DNA of 64,000 nt from Granulicella mallensis MP5ACTX8 (GTDB lineage: Bacteria > Acidobacteriota > Terriglobia > Terriglobales > Acidobacteriaceae). Position 1 is the first letter of the stretch, and each line of letters begins with the position of its first letter. Below are positions 9,729 through 18,098 of the stretch, in pieces. The notes under the pieces were generated by a model. That model was not told the DNA's origin. It saw only the letters and a program-made list of their open reading frames with translations, and did no database searches. The stretch is from positions 3,720,001 to 3,784,000 of the forward strand of contig NC_016631.1 in the NCBI RefSeq assembly GCF_000178955.2. Reading direction: 5' to 3'. The translations under genes and the position numbers were made by a program.

Positions 9729-9985
9729 CCCGAAGAACTTCCATCTTCGTTCCAGCGATCTTCCTGCTTTGCACCGGATGCGGCCGCGCGCCGTCCATCG
9801 ATATCATTGGTTCCTTCTTTCCCGTCTGGATGGTCTGCCTAACAATCGCGATCGTTCTCGCCTCTATCCTGCGGCTCATCTTGCTGCGCTATCAATTCGA
9901 GGCGGAGATCGGTCCCGTTGCCCTCTTCTACCCCTCCGTCGTCATCCTCTTCAGCTGCCTGCTGTGGTTGATCTTTTTTCGCTGA
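9725..9985 (+). CDS. ytcA: YtcA-family small membrane lipoprotein
   Basis: An 86-residue protein whose ATG overlaps the tolC stop (ATGA), so translation is probably coupled. The N-terminus is a lipoprotein signal (VPAIFLLCTGC), with Cys19 as likely lipid attachment site. Two transmembrane segments follow (FPVWMVCLTIAIVLASILRL; VALFYPSVVILFSCLLWLIF). Size, layout and position before mdtN/mdtO-like genes match YtcA, an uncharacterised companion of MdtNOP; similar small proteins (AaeX) accompany other FUSC pumps. An accessory role in pump assembly is inferred. Confidence 0.75.
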   Translation: MTRRTSIFVPAIFLLCTGCGRAPSIDIIGSFFPVWMVCLTIAIVLASILRLILLRYQFEAEIGPVALFYPSVVILFSCLLWLIFFR

Positions 9986-10095
9986 AGCAAATCTCCTGTA
10001 GGTGTATAGCGAAACCACGAAATTTATGGCCGTTTTTCCCCAGAAAAACGGTACTGAAAGCCCGATTCAACTACCCAGTAACAGGAGATTTGCTT
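9985..10095. repeat. 111-nt inverted-repeat element with central hairpin
   Basis: Perfect 15-bp outer arms (9985-9999 and 10081-10095; AAGCAAATCTCCTGT) enclose a central hairpin at 10030-10051 (CCGTTTTTC/GAAAAACGG, 4-nt loop). The left end touches the stop codon of ytcA and the right end lies 12 nt before mdtN. The layout is nearly identical to the element at 33788-33902. In an operon it could modulate readthrough or mRNA stability. Confidence 0.75.
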
Positions 10096-10107
10096 TAAGG
10101 ACATCGT

Positions 10108-11307
10108 ATGGATCAAGAGACGCAAAGCACGCATCGCAAACGCCTCGGCCGCTGGGTTCTCATCGGTGTCGTCATCGCTGCGGTACTTACTCTCCTGCTG
10201 ACCGTCTATCAGGTCGATCGTCACCCGCGAACGGATGACGCCAACGTCTGGGCTAACTACATTGAGATCGCACCGGAGGTTAGCGGACGGCTCGTCCAAT
10301 TGCCCGTGAAGGACAATGCTTTTGTGAAGAAGGGCGACCTACTGTTCGTCATCGATCCGCGCCCCTATGAATACGCACTACAACAGGCACTGGCCGACCA
10401 GGACCTGCTGGAACAGCAGATCATCGACGAAGCACGCAAGATCGCCGCACAGAACAGCTCCGTCGACGCTGCCACCGCCGCGGTTCATGTCTCGAAGACT
10501 GGCATTCAAACCGCCAGCAGCAGCATCGATCTGGCCAAAGCCGCTGTCACTCGAGCACAGGCAGCCAGTGCCGCGGCCGAGGCGCGGTTGAAGTATGCGA
10601 CCAACGACCTCAACCGCATCCAGCCCTTGCTGCAAAAGCAGTACGTCACAGTCGACCAGGTCGATCAGGCCAACACTGCTGTGCGCGTCGCGCAGGGAAA
10701 CTACGACGAATCTCAGGCCGCACTCGCCCAGTCACAAGCCGCACTAAATCAGGCAGTGCTGCAGCACGAACAAGCCGGGAATACCGCCGTAGAGTCGCAG
10801 GCCCGGTTGGGCCAGGCGATCCACACCGTCGACCGCGTAGAGACCTTGATAGCGCAGAGACCCGCCAGAGCCTCCAGGGTCGACAGTGCACGGCTCGACC
10901 TCGAGCGCACGCGCGTACTCGCTCCCTTCGACGCTTACGTCACCAGCATGAATATCTCTGAAGGCGCTTACGCCCGTCCCGGCAGCCCCCTGTTTACGCT
11001 CATCGATAGCCGCAACTGGTACGTCATCGCCAACTATCGCGAGTCCAAGCTGAAAAACATCCACATCGGTTCGCCGGTCGATGTCTACGTGATGGCACAT
11101 CCGGACCACAGGTTTGAAGGCCATGTGGAGAGCATCGGCTACGGCATCTTCCCCGAAGACGGCAAGCAGGCCGATGGCCTGCCCAATATCGAGCGCACCC
11201 TCAACTGGGTCCACCTCTCGGCGAGGTTCCCGGTCCGCGTGCATATTGATAATCCCGACCCAAGCCTGTTCCGCATTGGAGCCACCGCTGTCACGGTTGT
11301 GAGGTAG
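10108..11307 (+). CDS. mdtN: HlyD/MdtN-type membrane-fusion protein
   Basis: A 399-residue periplasmic adaptor. An N-terminal membrane anchor (WVLIGVVIAAVLTLLLTVY, ~residues 14-32) is followed by the biotinyl-lipoyl half TDDANVWANYIEIAPEVSGRL, a long Ala/Gln-rich coiled coil (~95-240), the second lipoyl half (TRVLAPFDAYVTSMNISEGAY) and a beta-barrel (FTLIDSRNWYVIANYRESKL). It links the inner-membrane FUSC pump to the TolC channel. The stop lies three bases before the pump gene start, indicating coupled expression. The symbol follows family and context, not a proven orthologue. Confidence 0.88.
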   Translation: MDQETQSTHRKRLGRWVLIGVVIAAVLTLLLTVYQVDRHPRTDDANVWANYIEIAPEVSGRLVQLPVKDNAFVKKGDLLFVIDPRPYEYALQQALADQDLLEQQIIDEARKIAAQNSSVDAATAAVHVSKTGIQTASSSIDLAKAAVTRAQAASAAAEARLKYATNDLNRIQPLLQKQYVTVDQVDQANTAVRVAQGNYDESQAALAQSQAALNQAVLQHEQAGNTAVESQARLGQAIHTVDRVETLIAQRPARASRVDSARLDLERTRVLAPFDAYVTSMNISEGAYARPGSPLFTLIDSRNWYVIANYRESKLKNIHIGSPVDVYVMAHPDHRFEGHVESIGYGIFPEDGKQADGLPNIERTLNWVHLSARFPVRVHIDNPDPSLFRIGATAVTVVR

Positions 11308-11310
11308 GGT

Positions 11311-13383
11311 ATGGCCGCAAACCTCGGGGCTACGAGCCTAAGCACATGGATCGATCGCTTCTGGCAAGACCTGCAGCCGATGCCAGGACGGCTGAACAGC
11401 TCCCTGCGTGTCGTTCTCTCCACCGTCCTCACGCTCATCCTTCTGATGACGCTGAGGATGCCCTCTGCCTCGATAGGCCTTTACTTTGTCTTTCTCGTCG
11501 GGCGTGACTCCCCTTCAGTCTCGCTCAGGTCCGGTCTCTTCTCCGTAATAGCCTTTGCTGTTACGGTAGCTACCGTTCTCGGCGTCGTCGCCCTTACAGA
11601 CAACAATCCCGTAGCACGGCTTCTGAGCGTCTCTGTAGTTGTCTTCCTCTCGGGAATGCTGATGCTCTCCACGAACCTTACAGTTCTGGCCTCCACCTGG
11701 GGATTCATCTACTGCACACTGATCGCATTCTGGGAGACACAAGCCCCCTCCGACTATCTGGTCAAGCAGTCGCTGTACCTCATCGGAACAGTCTCGATTG
11801 CAGTCCTGTGTTCTGTCGCCGTCGAATATTGCTTTGGAGTCAAACATCCCGCCACAGAGCTCCAGAATCAGCGCAGGATTCGCTACGAGGCGCTCAGCAG
11901 AATGTTCTCTCTGTACGCGCAGGGCGCTACACGGGAACAACTCACCCCAGCGGTGATCGGCGTCTCTCGCCTCGCCGCCTCGGGGCAGAACGGAATGCTG
12001 CAGCTCTACAACACCATCGTCGATCGCAAGCTTGATCCGGGAGCGCTGCCCATTGGAACGCGTGTCCGCATCACCATGCTGGCGCAACTGATGGACGTCT
12101 CCGCTGCCTTCGGCACACAAAATCTCACCGTTACAGACCCGGAGCTTCAACGCCGCTGTGGCCACATCGCCGCCCTCTGCCTGGATCTCATCCATGACAT
12201 CAGGCCGAAGGCCAGAGAGCTGGAAGAGCAGAGATATACGGGAACCACCAACCTGCTCGATCGCGTCGATGAAAATCTCCACGCCATTCTCTCCATGCCC
12301 TCGGAGGTAGGGGGAGAAAAAAACAAAGAACTAGTCGCATTGCCTTCGAGCAAAACTCCTATCTTTATCCCCGGCGCTTTCACACGAAAGGAAACCGTCG
12401 CCTTCGCACTCAAGCTCAGCCTGTGCGCTACGATCTGCTACATCATTGTTCGCGCCGTTGATTGGCCAGGGATCTCTACCTCGGTCATCACGGTTGTAAT
12501 TGCAGGACTCAGCACCAGTGGTGCGATTAAGCAGAAGCTCATCTTTCGTCTCGTAGGCGCTGCCATTGGTGGTCTGATCTTTGGAATAGGATCTACGATC
12601 TACCTCTTCCCGCACATGGATTCAATCACCTCCCTGGTCCTGCTCATCGCAGCCATCTCGATGCTTGCAGCCTGGTGGGCCGGCGGACGCCAGTTCAACT
12701 ATGTAGGTCTGCAGATTGCGTTCGCCTTCTACCTCGTAGCTTTCGAAGGCTTCAGCTCACCCACCCAGCTTGCGCCCGCCCGTGATCGCCTCATCGGCAT
12801 TCTTCTTGCGCTCGTCGTCATGGCGTTCGTCTTCGACCTGCTCTGGCCGGTACGCACCGTAACCGCCATGAGAGGCTCTCTGGCAGCGATGATGCAACTT
12901 GCTACGGACTATCTGCAGAAAGCCAGCACAATCAGCGGACTTCCCGTGCTTCGGCAAGAAGCCGATGCTATTCGCGACCAACTCGGCAAGACAGTTGGCA
13001 CAGTCCGGGCCATGAGCGAAACGGTAGAGTACGAGTTCGGCGCTGACGTCAAACAACAGCTCGTCTCCAGCGAAATGATCCTAGGAGCCTCGCTGACCTT
13101 AGTCGCCTTCTTCTGGAATCAATTTGCTGTCCTGCATCGTGAAGAGGACCTCGACTTTCTACAGCAACCCGAACTCATTGCGATGCGCCTCAGGATGGCG
13201 GAGGGCATGAAGACGATGGCCAACGCAACCGTAAAAAAGACTGAATTCGCAATGATAGCTCCCGGCACACTCGTCGAAGCCTCGCTGCTCGATCATCCCC
13301 GTTATGGTGAGTTTGCCCGAAATTCAGTCGATCGATATCAAGAGCTGGAGAAGGTCGTGCTGCGTCTCACAACACTGGCATAA
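11311..13383 (+). CDS. mdtO: FUSC-family inner-membrane efflux protein (MdtO-like)
   Basis: A 690-residue pump subunit. Hydrophobic blocks at ~25-165 and ~360-515 form the duplicated aromatic-acid-exporter-type membrane domain, separated by a soluble region; a soluble C-terminal part follows (~520-690). The stretch RVVLSTVLTLILLMTLRMP and the second-half copy FALKLSLCATICYIIVRAVDWPGISTS show the internal duplication. It would act with the adaptor and TolC to expel aromatic compounds or drugs. It is last in the operon and converges on the S24 repressor gene 26 nt beyond its stop. Confidence 0.88.
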   Translation: MAANLGATSLSTWIDRFWQDLQPMPGRLNSSLRVVLSTVLTLILLMTLRMPSASIGLYFVFLVGRDSPSVSLRSGLFSVIAFAVTVATVLGVVALTDNNPVARLLSVSVVVFLSGMLMLSTNLTVLASTWGFIYCTLIAFWETQAPSDYLVKQSLYLIGTVSIAVLCSVAVEYCFGVKHPATELQNQRRIRYEALSRMFSLYAQGATREQLTPAVIGVSRLAASGQNGMLQLYNTIVDRKLDPGALPIGTRVRITMLAQLMDVSAAFGTQNLTVTDPELQRRCGHIAALCLDLIHDIRPKARELEEQRYTGTTNLLDRVDENLHAILSMPSEVGGEKNKELVALPSSKTPIFIPGAFTRKETVAFALKLSLCATICYIIVRAVDWPGISTSVITVVIAGLSTSGAIKQKLIFRLVGAAIGGLIFGIGSTIYLFPHMDSITSLVLLIAAISMLAAWWAGGRQFNYVGLQIAFAFYLVAFEGFSSPTQLAPARDRLIGILLALVVMAFVFDLLWPVRTVTAMRGSLAAMMQLATDYLQKASTISGLPVLRQEADAIRDQLGKTVGTVRAMSETVEYEFGADVKQQLVSSEMILGASLTLVAFFWNQFAVLHREEDLDFLQQPELIAMRLRMAEGMKTMANATVKKTEFAMIAPGTLVEASLLDHPRYGEFARNSVDRYQELEKVVLRLTTLA

Positions 13384-13409
13384 GTGCCAGCTTCACGGAG
13401 ATGGCCCCG

Positions 13410-14132
13410 TTACAAACCACCCTCGCCCATCTTGTGAATCACCTGCCCGATGATGAGCACGTTGTTCAGGTCATCGCCTTCGATGAACTCATCCGGATAC
13501 TTCGCCTTGTCAGGATTGTCGCTCACAACGCGCAACCGGCCGTCGGCCAACTGGTACAGCCTCTTCACCCGCGCCTCGCCCGCATAGGCCAGTGCAAAGA
13601 GCCGCTCATTCCGAATCCGCGTCATGCCCAGATGGATCACGACTTTATCGTTGTCCCAAAGCGTAGGCTGCATGGAGTCGCCGCGCACCCTGGCCACCCG
13701 GATCTCCTCCGGTTTGGCCTTCACATCCTTCAGCCACTTCCGTGTAAAGTGCAGCTTGTAGCGTGTCTCGGCAAACTCAAGAATCGGCGCACCAGGTCCA
13801 CCCGATACATCCATCTCGTACACCGGAATCATCACTCCGGTCTCAGGATCGAAGTCCTCATCGTCCACCATGCCATGAATCGCAAAGGCCTCGACCTTGA
13901 CGGAGCCAGGACTGCCCTCAACTCCATCCCCCTTGAGCAGGTGACGAACCGTCGTATGCAGCTTGTGTGCCGCGGCATCGAGAAACTCAGCCCTGATCTT
14001 GTCAGGCTGTGTTTCCCCACTCTCCCATTGCGAGATCGCGGCCCCACTGATGCCGATCTCGGACGCAAGCCCTCTCTGCGTATAGCCATGCGCTGTGCGG
14101 ATTCGCTTAAAGCGTTCCCCAAAGTTTTCCAT
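13410..14132 (-). CDS. XRE-family repressor with S24 (LexA/CI-type) peptidase domain
   Basis: A 240-residue repressor. Residues 6-65 are a Cro/CI helix-turn-helix (YTQRGLASEIGISGAAISQWESG). The C-terminal S24 domain has Ser153 in VRGDSMQPTLW and Lys190 in EARVKRLY, the self-cleavage dyad. The usual Ala-Gly or Cys-Gly cleavage pair is not obvious; VSGGPGAP (residues 109-116) is the nearest candidate. Proteins of this type control prophage, SOS or stress genes, but no phage genes are nearby. A perfect palindrome 14 nt upstream of the start suggests autorepression. Targets beyond itself are unknown. Confidence 0.87.
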   Translation of the reverse strand: MENFGERFKRIRTAHGYTQRGLASEIGISGAAISQWESGETQPDKIRAEFLDAAAHKLHTTVRHLLKGDGVEGSPGSVKVEAFAIHGMVDDEDFDPETGVMIPVYEMDVSGGPGAPILEFAETRYKLHFTRKWLKDVKAKPEEIRVARVRGDSMQPTLWDNDKVVIHLGMTRIRNERLFALAYAGEARVKRLYQLADGRLRVVSDNPDKAKYPDEFIEGDDLNNVLIIGQVIHKMGEGGL

Positions 14133-14146
14133 AGAAAAAGTTTAGC

Positions 14147-14166
14147 GCACTTATCAAGATAAGTGC
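14147..14166. promoter_or_regulatory. Palindromic operator upstream of the S24 repressor
   Basis: A perfect 9-bp inverted repeat with a 2-base centre (GCACTTATC-AA-GATAAGTGC) lies 14 nt upstream of the repressor start. A weaker related sequence (TACTAATCAAGTA) lies at about 14186-14198, sharing the ATCAAG core. Two sites upstream of a CI-like gene are what autoregulation would give. No convincing -35/-10 pair was identified. Confidence 0.65.
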
Positions 14167-14204
14167 TTGACAATAATAAAAAGCGTACTAATCAAGTAAC
14201 TACC

Positions 14205-15134
14205 TTAGTGGACTTTGAATTCCGTAGACGCCTTCAGAGCTTTAGTTACTTCACCGGCGATATCGTTCTGGACCATCAAAATGTCGTGTAACGGACGATC
14301 GTAGGTCTCAGACCAAACCACAAACCCGTTGTCCGCGCGAACTAGTCGCGCGGCAACCCGTAGCCTGTCGCCCGATTTGCGCACGCTCCCATCGAGCACA
14401 TAAGCGACGCCCAGCGTCCTGGCGATATCGGCGACGGGTATCTGTTTACCCTTGAAATAGAACGAAGAAGTCGCGCCCGGTACTCGAAGGTCCGGAATCT
14501 TGCTAAGTTTATCGATCAACTCCTCCGTCATACCATCAGCGAAGGGCTCCTCATTCATCTCTTCGGTAAGGTCGAGAAACGGCAGCACAGCAATGGATTT
14601 CTGCGTCTGCACAACAGACGCGGGCGGAGTTGGCAGGTGGCTGTTCGTGATTCTGCCATGGAACAGGAAGGCAACACCAAGCGTGAGACAAAGCGCCACG
14701 CCAGCAACCACCATGAACCCGGCCCTGAACCGCTTGCCGAATGCTGGCACATCAGGATCGGCTGATACCGCGGACTCACCAGGCAAAACTGGAGAAGACT
14801 CATCCACCCAGGGGCTGACCTTCGCCACCATCCGGTACCCTAACCGCGGCACGGTCGCGATGTAAGCGGGCTGCCTGGAATCATCTCCGAGCAGACGGCG
14901 AAGCGAAGCCACAGCCTGGTAGACGGAATCCTGAGAGACGATCACCCCAGACCAGACCTGGTTGAGCAAGTCATCGATACTGACGACCTCGCCCGCGTGC
15001 TCGGCAAGGCACAGCAGCAGTCGCATCGTTCGCGCCTCCAGCCGAGCCGTCTCACCCTCTCGTGAGATCTGACCGGACGCCGGATTGACGCACCAGTCAC
15101 CGATGCGAAGCATTGTCGTGGCCGGAGCGCTCAT
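14205..15134 (-). CDS. CadC-like winged-helix regulator with C-terminal FlgO/TolB-N-like domain
   Basis: A 309-residue membrane-bound regulator. Residues ~8-105 form an OmpR/PhoB-type winged helix (ARTMRLLLCLAEHAGEVVS; QAVASLRRLLGDDSRQPAYIATVPRLGYR). A single transmembrane helix lies at ~139-158 (GFMVVAGVALCLTLGVAFLF). The periplasmic part has the IAVLPFLDL...FADGMTEELIDKLSKIPDLRV pattern of FlgO/TolB-N domains that often follow such regulators. It would sense an envelope signal and bind DNA directly from the membrane. It lies upstream of the S24 repressor on the same strand, with a 72-nt gap holding the operator. Confidence 0.85.
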   Translation of the reverse strand: MSAPATTMLRIGDWCVNPASGQISREGETARLEARTMRLLLCLAEHAGEVVSIDDLLNQVWSGVIVSQDSVYQAVASLRRLLGDDSRQPAYIATVPRLGYRMVAKVSPWVDESSPVLPGESAVSADPDVPAFGKRFRAGFMVVAGVALCLTLGVAFLFHGRITNSHLPTPPASVVQTQKSIAVLPFLDLTEEMNEEPFADGMTEELIDKLSKIPDLRVPGATSSFYFKGKQIPVADIARTLGVAYVLDGSVRKSGDRLRVAARLVRADNGFVVWSETYDRPLHDILMVQNDIAGEVTKALKASTEFKVH

Positions 15135-15398
15135 GCGGGATCGGTGATTACCCTCTGCCTCATAGAAAGTGGCGTTCGCCGATTATACCGACAGCCTGAA
15201 GAACATCGGAAAAGCTCCGGTCACCCCTGCACCTTATGACGCCCCCCCTGACGATACAGCGTTATTTCAGAACTATTCAGAGTGTTTCAGGCCAGCCTCA
15301 GGACTTCCCAACCTCTTCTGGATACCGTAAGCCATAGCCCGCGATGAACGTCAGGTCACCTTACTAGCAAATCAAAGTGAAAGAGAGAACATCGGACA

Positions 15399-15887
15399 AT
15401 GGAAGACTCTGTACCTGGATCATGGAGCAAAAGGAACGCGCTCCTGGCAATCGCTATAGGCGGCATGATTGCCGGAGCTTTGGACCTTACACAAGCCTGC
15501 ATCCTGTTTGGATGGGACATCCCCCTCTCGATTGCGGCCGGCCTGATTGGGCCGAAGGCCCTCCATGGAGGCGCCGGCACTTATGTTCTCGGTGTCTCTT
15601 TGCACTTCGTTATTGCTCTCTCCGCAGCGACGATTTACTACGCTGCAAGCCGCAAGCTCGGCTTTCTTATAGAGCATCCGCTGGTATGCGGCTTGTTCTA
15701 CGGTGCCGCCATTGAAACGGTCATGAACCTTATCGTCTTGCCGCTCTCCGCGCTCCACGCAAGAGGACCTTACGAACTTCATGACCTGCTTCAAGGCCTG
15801 CTAGTACATATGGTCGTAGCTGGGCTGCCAATCGCTTTCAGCATTCGGCGATTAGCGAATAATCCTATGCGCGCCATAAAGCCCTAG
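15399..15887 (+). CDS. Hypothetical four-helix membrane protein
   Basis: A 162-residue protein that I cannot place in a named family with confidence. Hydrophobic segments lie at about residues 13-35, 60-83 (YVLGVSLHFVIALSAATIYYAA), 92-115 (VCGLFYGAAIETVMNLIVLPLS) and 127-147. Conserved-looking polar residues inside helices (GALDLTQ, His69, Glu104) hint at a transport or enzymatic role rather than a simple anchor. AGAGAG upstream of the ATG supports the start. It is divergent from the CadC-like regulator, which may control it. The 15135-15398 region between them holds no recognised element. Confidence 0.7.
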   Translation: MEDSVPGSWSKRNALLAIAIGGMIAGALDLTQACILFGWDIPLSIAAGLIGPKALHGGAGTYVLGVSLHFVIALSAATIYYAASRKLGFLIEHPLVCGLFYGAAIETVMNLIVLPLSALHARGPYELHDLLQGLLVHMVVAGLPIAFSIRRLANNPMRAIKP

Positions 15888-15900
15888 AACCTGTCATCAA

Positions 15901-16121
15901 GTTGCTTTTGTTTTTCTGGTTGTCATTCCGGCCCTGAGCGTAGTCGAAGGGGAGTGAACCTGCTTCCTCCCTTTTTCGCCAGTGATGCCACAAACGTTAT
16001 GCTTCAACCCAAATATCGTTTCGGTTCGCGCCTACATGTTTTCGGGGGGGACGAGCGAAGAAAGGGAAAACAATAGGTCGCTCGCTACGCGCGAAATAAC
16101 TGCCAGAAAAGCAAAGGCAAC
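15901..16121. repeat. Intergenic palindromic element, family B (copy 1)
   Basis: The left arm (TTTTTCTGGTTGTCATTCCG..., then CCCTGAGCGTAG and GGGGAGTGAACCTGCTTCC) is met by a decayed right arm ending GCCAGAAAAGCAAAGGCAAC. The same arms recur at 35515-35731 and partly at 21974-22075. It fills most of the 360-nt gap 15888-16247; nothing else is seen there. Confidence 0.7.
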
Positions 16122-16247
16122 AACCTCTCTTTATCCAGCTACGGCACTAGCACTCAACGAATCTGCGAAATAGCCTGCGCCCAGCAGACGATAGAAATTA
16201 AGGACTTTAGCCAGAGAGACTACAACAGGCAATGCTGCCAGAAACAA

Positions 16248-18083
16248 TTAGAAGTTGAACGCCAACCCACCCTGAAAAGCGCGCGGCATCTGGGCGAGGA
16301 ACAAAGTCTGCCCATCCGGCGCGAGAACCGGCTGATAGCCCTGCTCCAGTAGGTTCGTAGCCTCTACGACCGCATCCAGTCCTTGCGGAAGAAATCTTCC
16401 GCGCCAGAGCCGTTGCCGCACATAGAAGCCCACATAGGCTTCTCCAGCATCCGCATTGTAGGCATTGACCTGCGTAAGCGTACGCACGGGCTGCCAGCGA
16501 TACTCTGCCTTCAGCGAAGTTCCCGTACGCTGAATCTTTCCCCGCAACGACACGCTGGCCGCCTGAACGGTATGAGGCGCAATCTGGTTCTGGACATCGC
16601 TTACAGCGAACGACGGCTCCAGGCTGCTCCGCAACGCCGTACCCAGGTCATACTCCACCCACGCCGAGAGCGAAGACGTCAGCGGCTCTACCAGCGTGGC
16701 ACTAACGCCGCGCCCGGTATATCCATCAGCCGTCAGACGGAAGGCTCCTGTTGTCGGGTCCGTAACCATTCCCAGACCGCCCGCACTCAACTCTTCGAGA
16801 TCGTTGCGGTCGATCAGGCCATTGCCCTCAAGGGCTGCATTGGAAAACTCGTCATGGTAGGCAGCCACCGTGATCGAACGCTCCCCACCCAGCTTGCGGG
16901 TGATCGAAACCTCTTGATGGCTTCCCTTCGCGTCCAGTGGACGTCCCGCCGCATCGGACAACACTCCCACCGGAGGCTTCAGATCGTCCAGATCGTCGGA
17001 GCTCTGTAACGTACGGCCTGTCGCGTAGCGATACTCCACCATCACATTGGAAGTGGGCTTTACCTTGACTCGCACAAACGGTTCGGAGGTAAATCGACTT
17101 GCAGCCAACCGTTCCGCCTGGATCAGGGTTCCAGCATCGATCATGACCGCATCGCCCAGATTCAGTTGTTCTGCGCTGGCCAGTTGCAGCACCTGCAACC
17201 CGGTACCGTCTCCATAGGTCAACTCAGGATGCGACTGGTAGCTCGAGACCATCCGCATGCTTCCGCCAAGCGGCGAACGGCGCTCATAACCAGCGGTCAT
17301 CTCGACTGAAGCTCCTTCTGGAACTCCCGGCCGTGGGTCGCCGATCTCGGCGCGCATAACCGTGTTATCGCCATTTCTAAGGGTGTGGTTCAGGATCAAC
17401 GTCTGATGGACGCCACCTTCACCAAAAGCACCATCGCTGCCGGACACGGTTACACGACCCTGCAGGCCCAAACGATGGCCTTCCTCTGTGTCCGAGGAAT
17501 TCGGTGCTTTGTCATCATCGGAGCCGACGAGCCGCAGCAGAGGACGGTTAGCCGTCGATCGCAGCGTCCACTTCCAATCGTCGACCGGTTCATCGGCACG
17601 ACGCTTTTGTGCCGGCAACCAGTTTTCCGCTTCGAACAAGGTGCTCATCGTCAGGTTGACGATGGCGGCTGCGCCCGCCTGCAGCTTCAGATTTGCCCGC
17701 GTTACCGGAACAAGAAATGCCGCCGTCGCACGAATCTGATATTGCCCCGGAATGATCGAAGCCAGACGATAACGTCCCTGGTCATCCGTGAAAGCAGTGG
17801 CAATCGCACCAGCATCGGCTGAGAGCAGTTCCACCACGGCGCCCATCTGCGGTGTTCCGTGCGCGTCGCGGACTACGCCGGAAACGATGGCGTAGTTCGA
17901 CGCGGCAAAGCACGACCCGGTCAAACCGAGCAATACCGCCAGCAGCATACCTGGTACAAACACTTTCACCGCGCTATTATGCCCTCGCGCGCCCGACTCT
18001 CCAAAGATGGACGTCCCTGAAGTACCTGAGACGCTGGTGCCTGTGCTATGAAGCTGGCCATCGCGATCCGGTCTGCGTGGCAT
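16248..18083 (-). CDS. Carboxypeptidase-regulatory-like-domain protein (TonB-receptor-like beta-rich protein)
   Basis: A protein of up to 611 residues. After a signal peptide (VFVPGMLLAVLLGLTGSCFA) comes a carboxypeptidase-regulatory-like domain, residues ~65-145 (VSGVVRDAHGTPQMGAVVEL; FTDDQGRYRLASIIPGQYQI). The rest is rich in alternating beta strands like outer-membrane TonB-dependent receptors, but no plug domain is evident. The ATG at 18083 leaves 37 odd Ser/Gly/Thr-rich residues before the signal peptide; a GTG at 17969 would begin directly with the signal peptide and may be the true start. It follows the GWxTD gene by 15 nt from the ATG, so the two probably form one operon. Surface polymer handling is an inference. 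Confidence 0.75.
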   Translation of the reverse strand: MPRRPDRDGQLHSTGTSVSGTSGTSIFGESGARGHNSAVKVFVPGMLLAVLLGLTGSCFAASNYAIVSGVVRDAHGTPQMGAVVELLSADAGAIATAFTDDQGRYRLASIIPGQYQIRATAAFLVPVTRANLKLQAGAAAIVNLTMSTLFEAENWLPAQKRRADEPVDDWKWTLRSTANRPLLRLVGSDDDKAPNSSDTEEGHRLGLQGRVTVSGSDGAFGEGGVHQTLILNHTLRNGDNTVMRAEIGDPRPGVPEGASVEMTAGYERRSPLGGSMRMVSSYQSHPELTYGDGTGLQVLQLASAEQLNLGDAVMIDAGTLIQAERLAASRFTSEPFVRVKVKPTSNVMVEYRYATGRTLQSSDDLDDLKPPVGVLSDAAGRPLDAKGSHQEVSITRKLGGERSITVAAYHDEFSNAALEGNGLIDRNDLEELSAGGLGMVTDPTTGAFRLTADGYTGRGVSATLVEPLTSSLSAWVEYDLGTALRSSLEPSFAVSDVQNQIAPHTVQAASVSLRGKIQRTGTSLKAEYRWQPVRTLTQVNAYNADAGEAYVGFYVRQRLWRGRFLPQGLDAVVEATNLLEQGYQPVLAPDGQTLFLAQMPRAFQGGLAFNF

Positions 18084-18098
18084 TGCTTCATCTTATTT

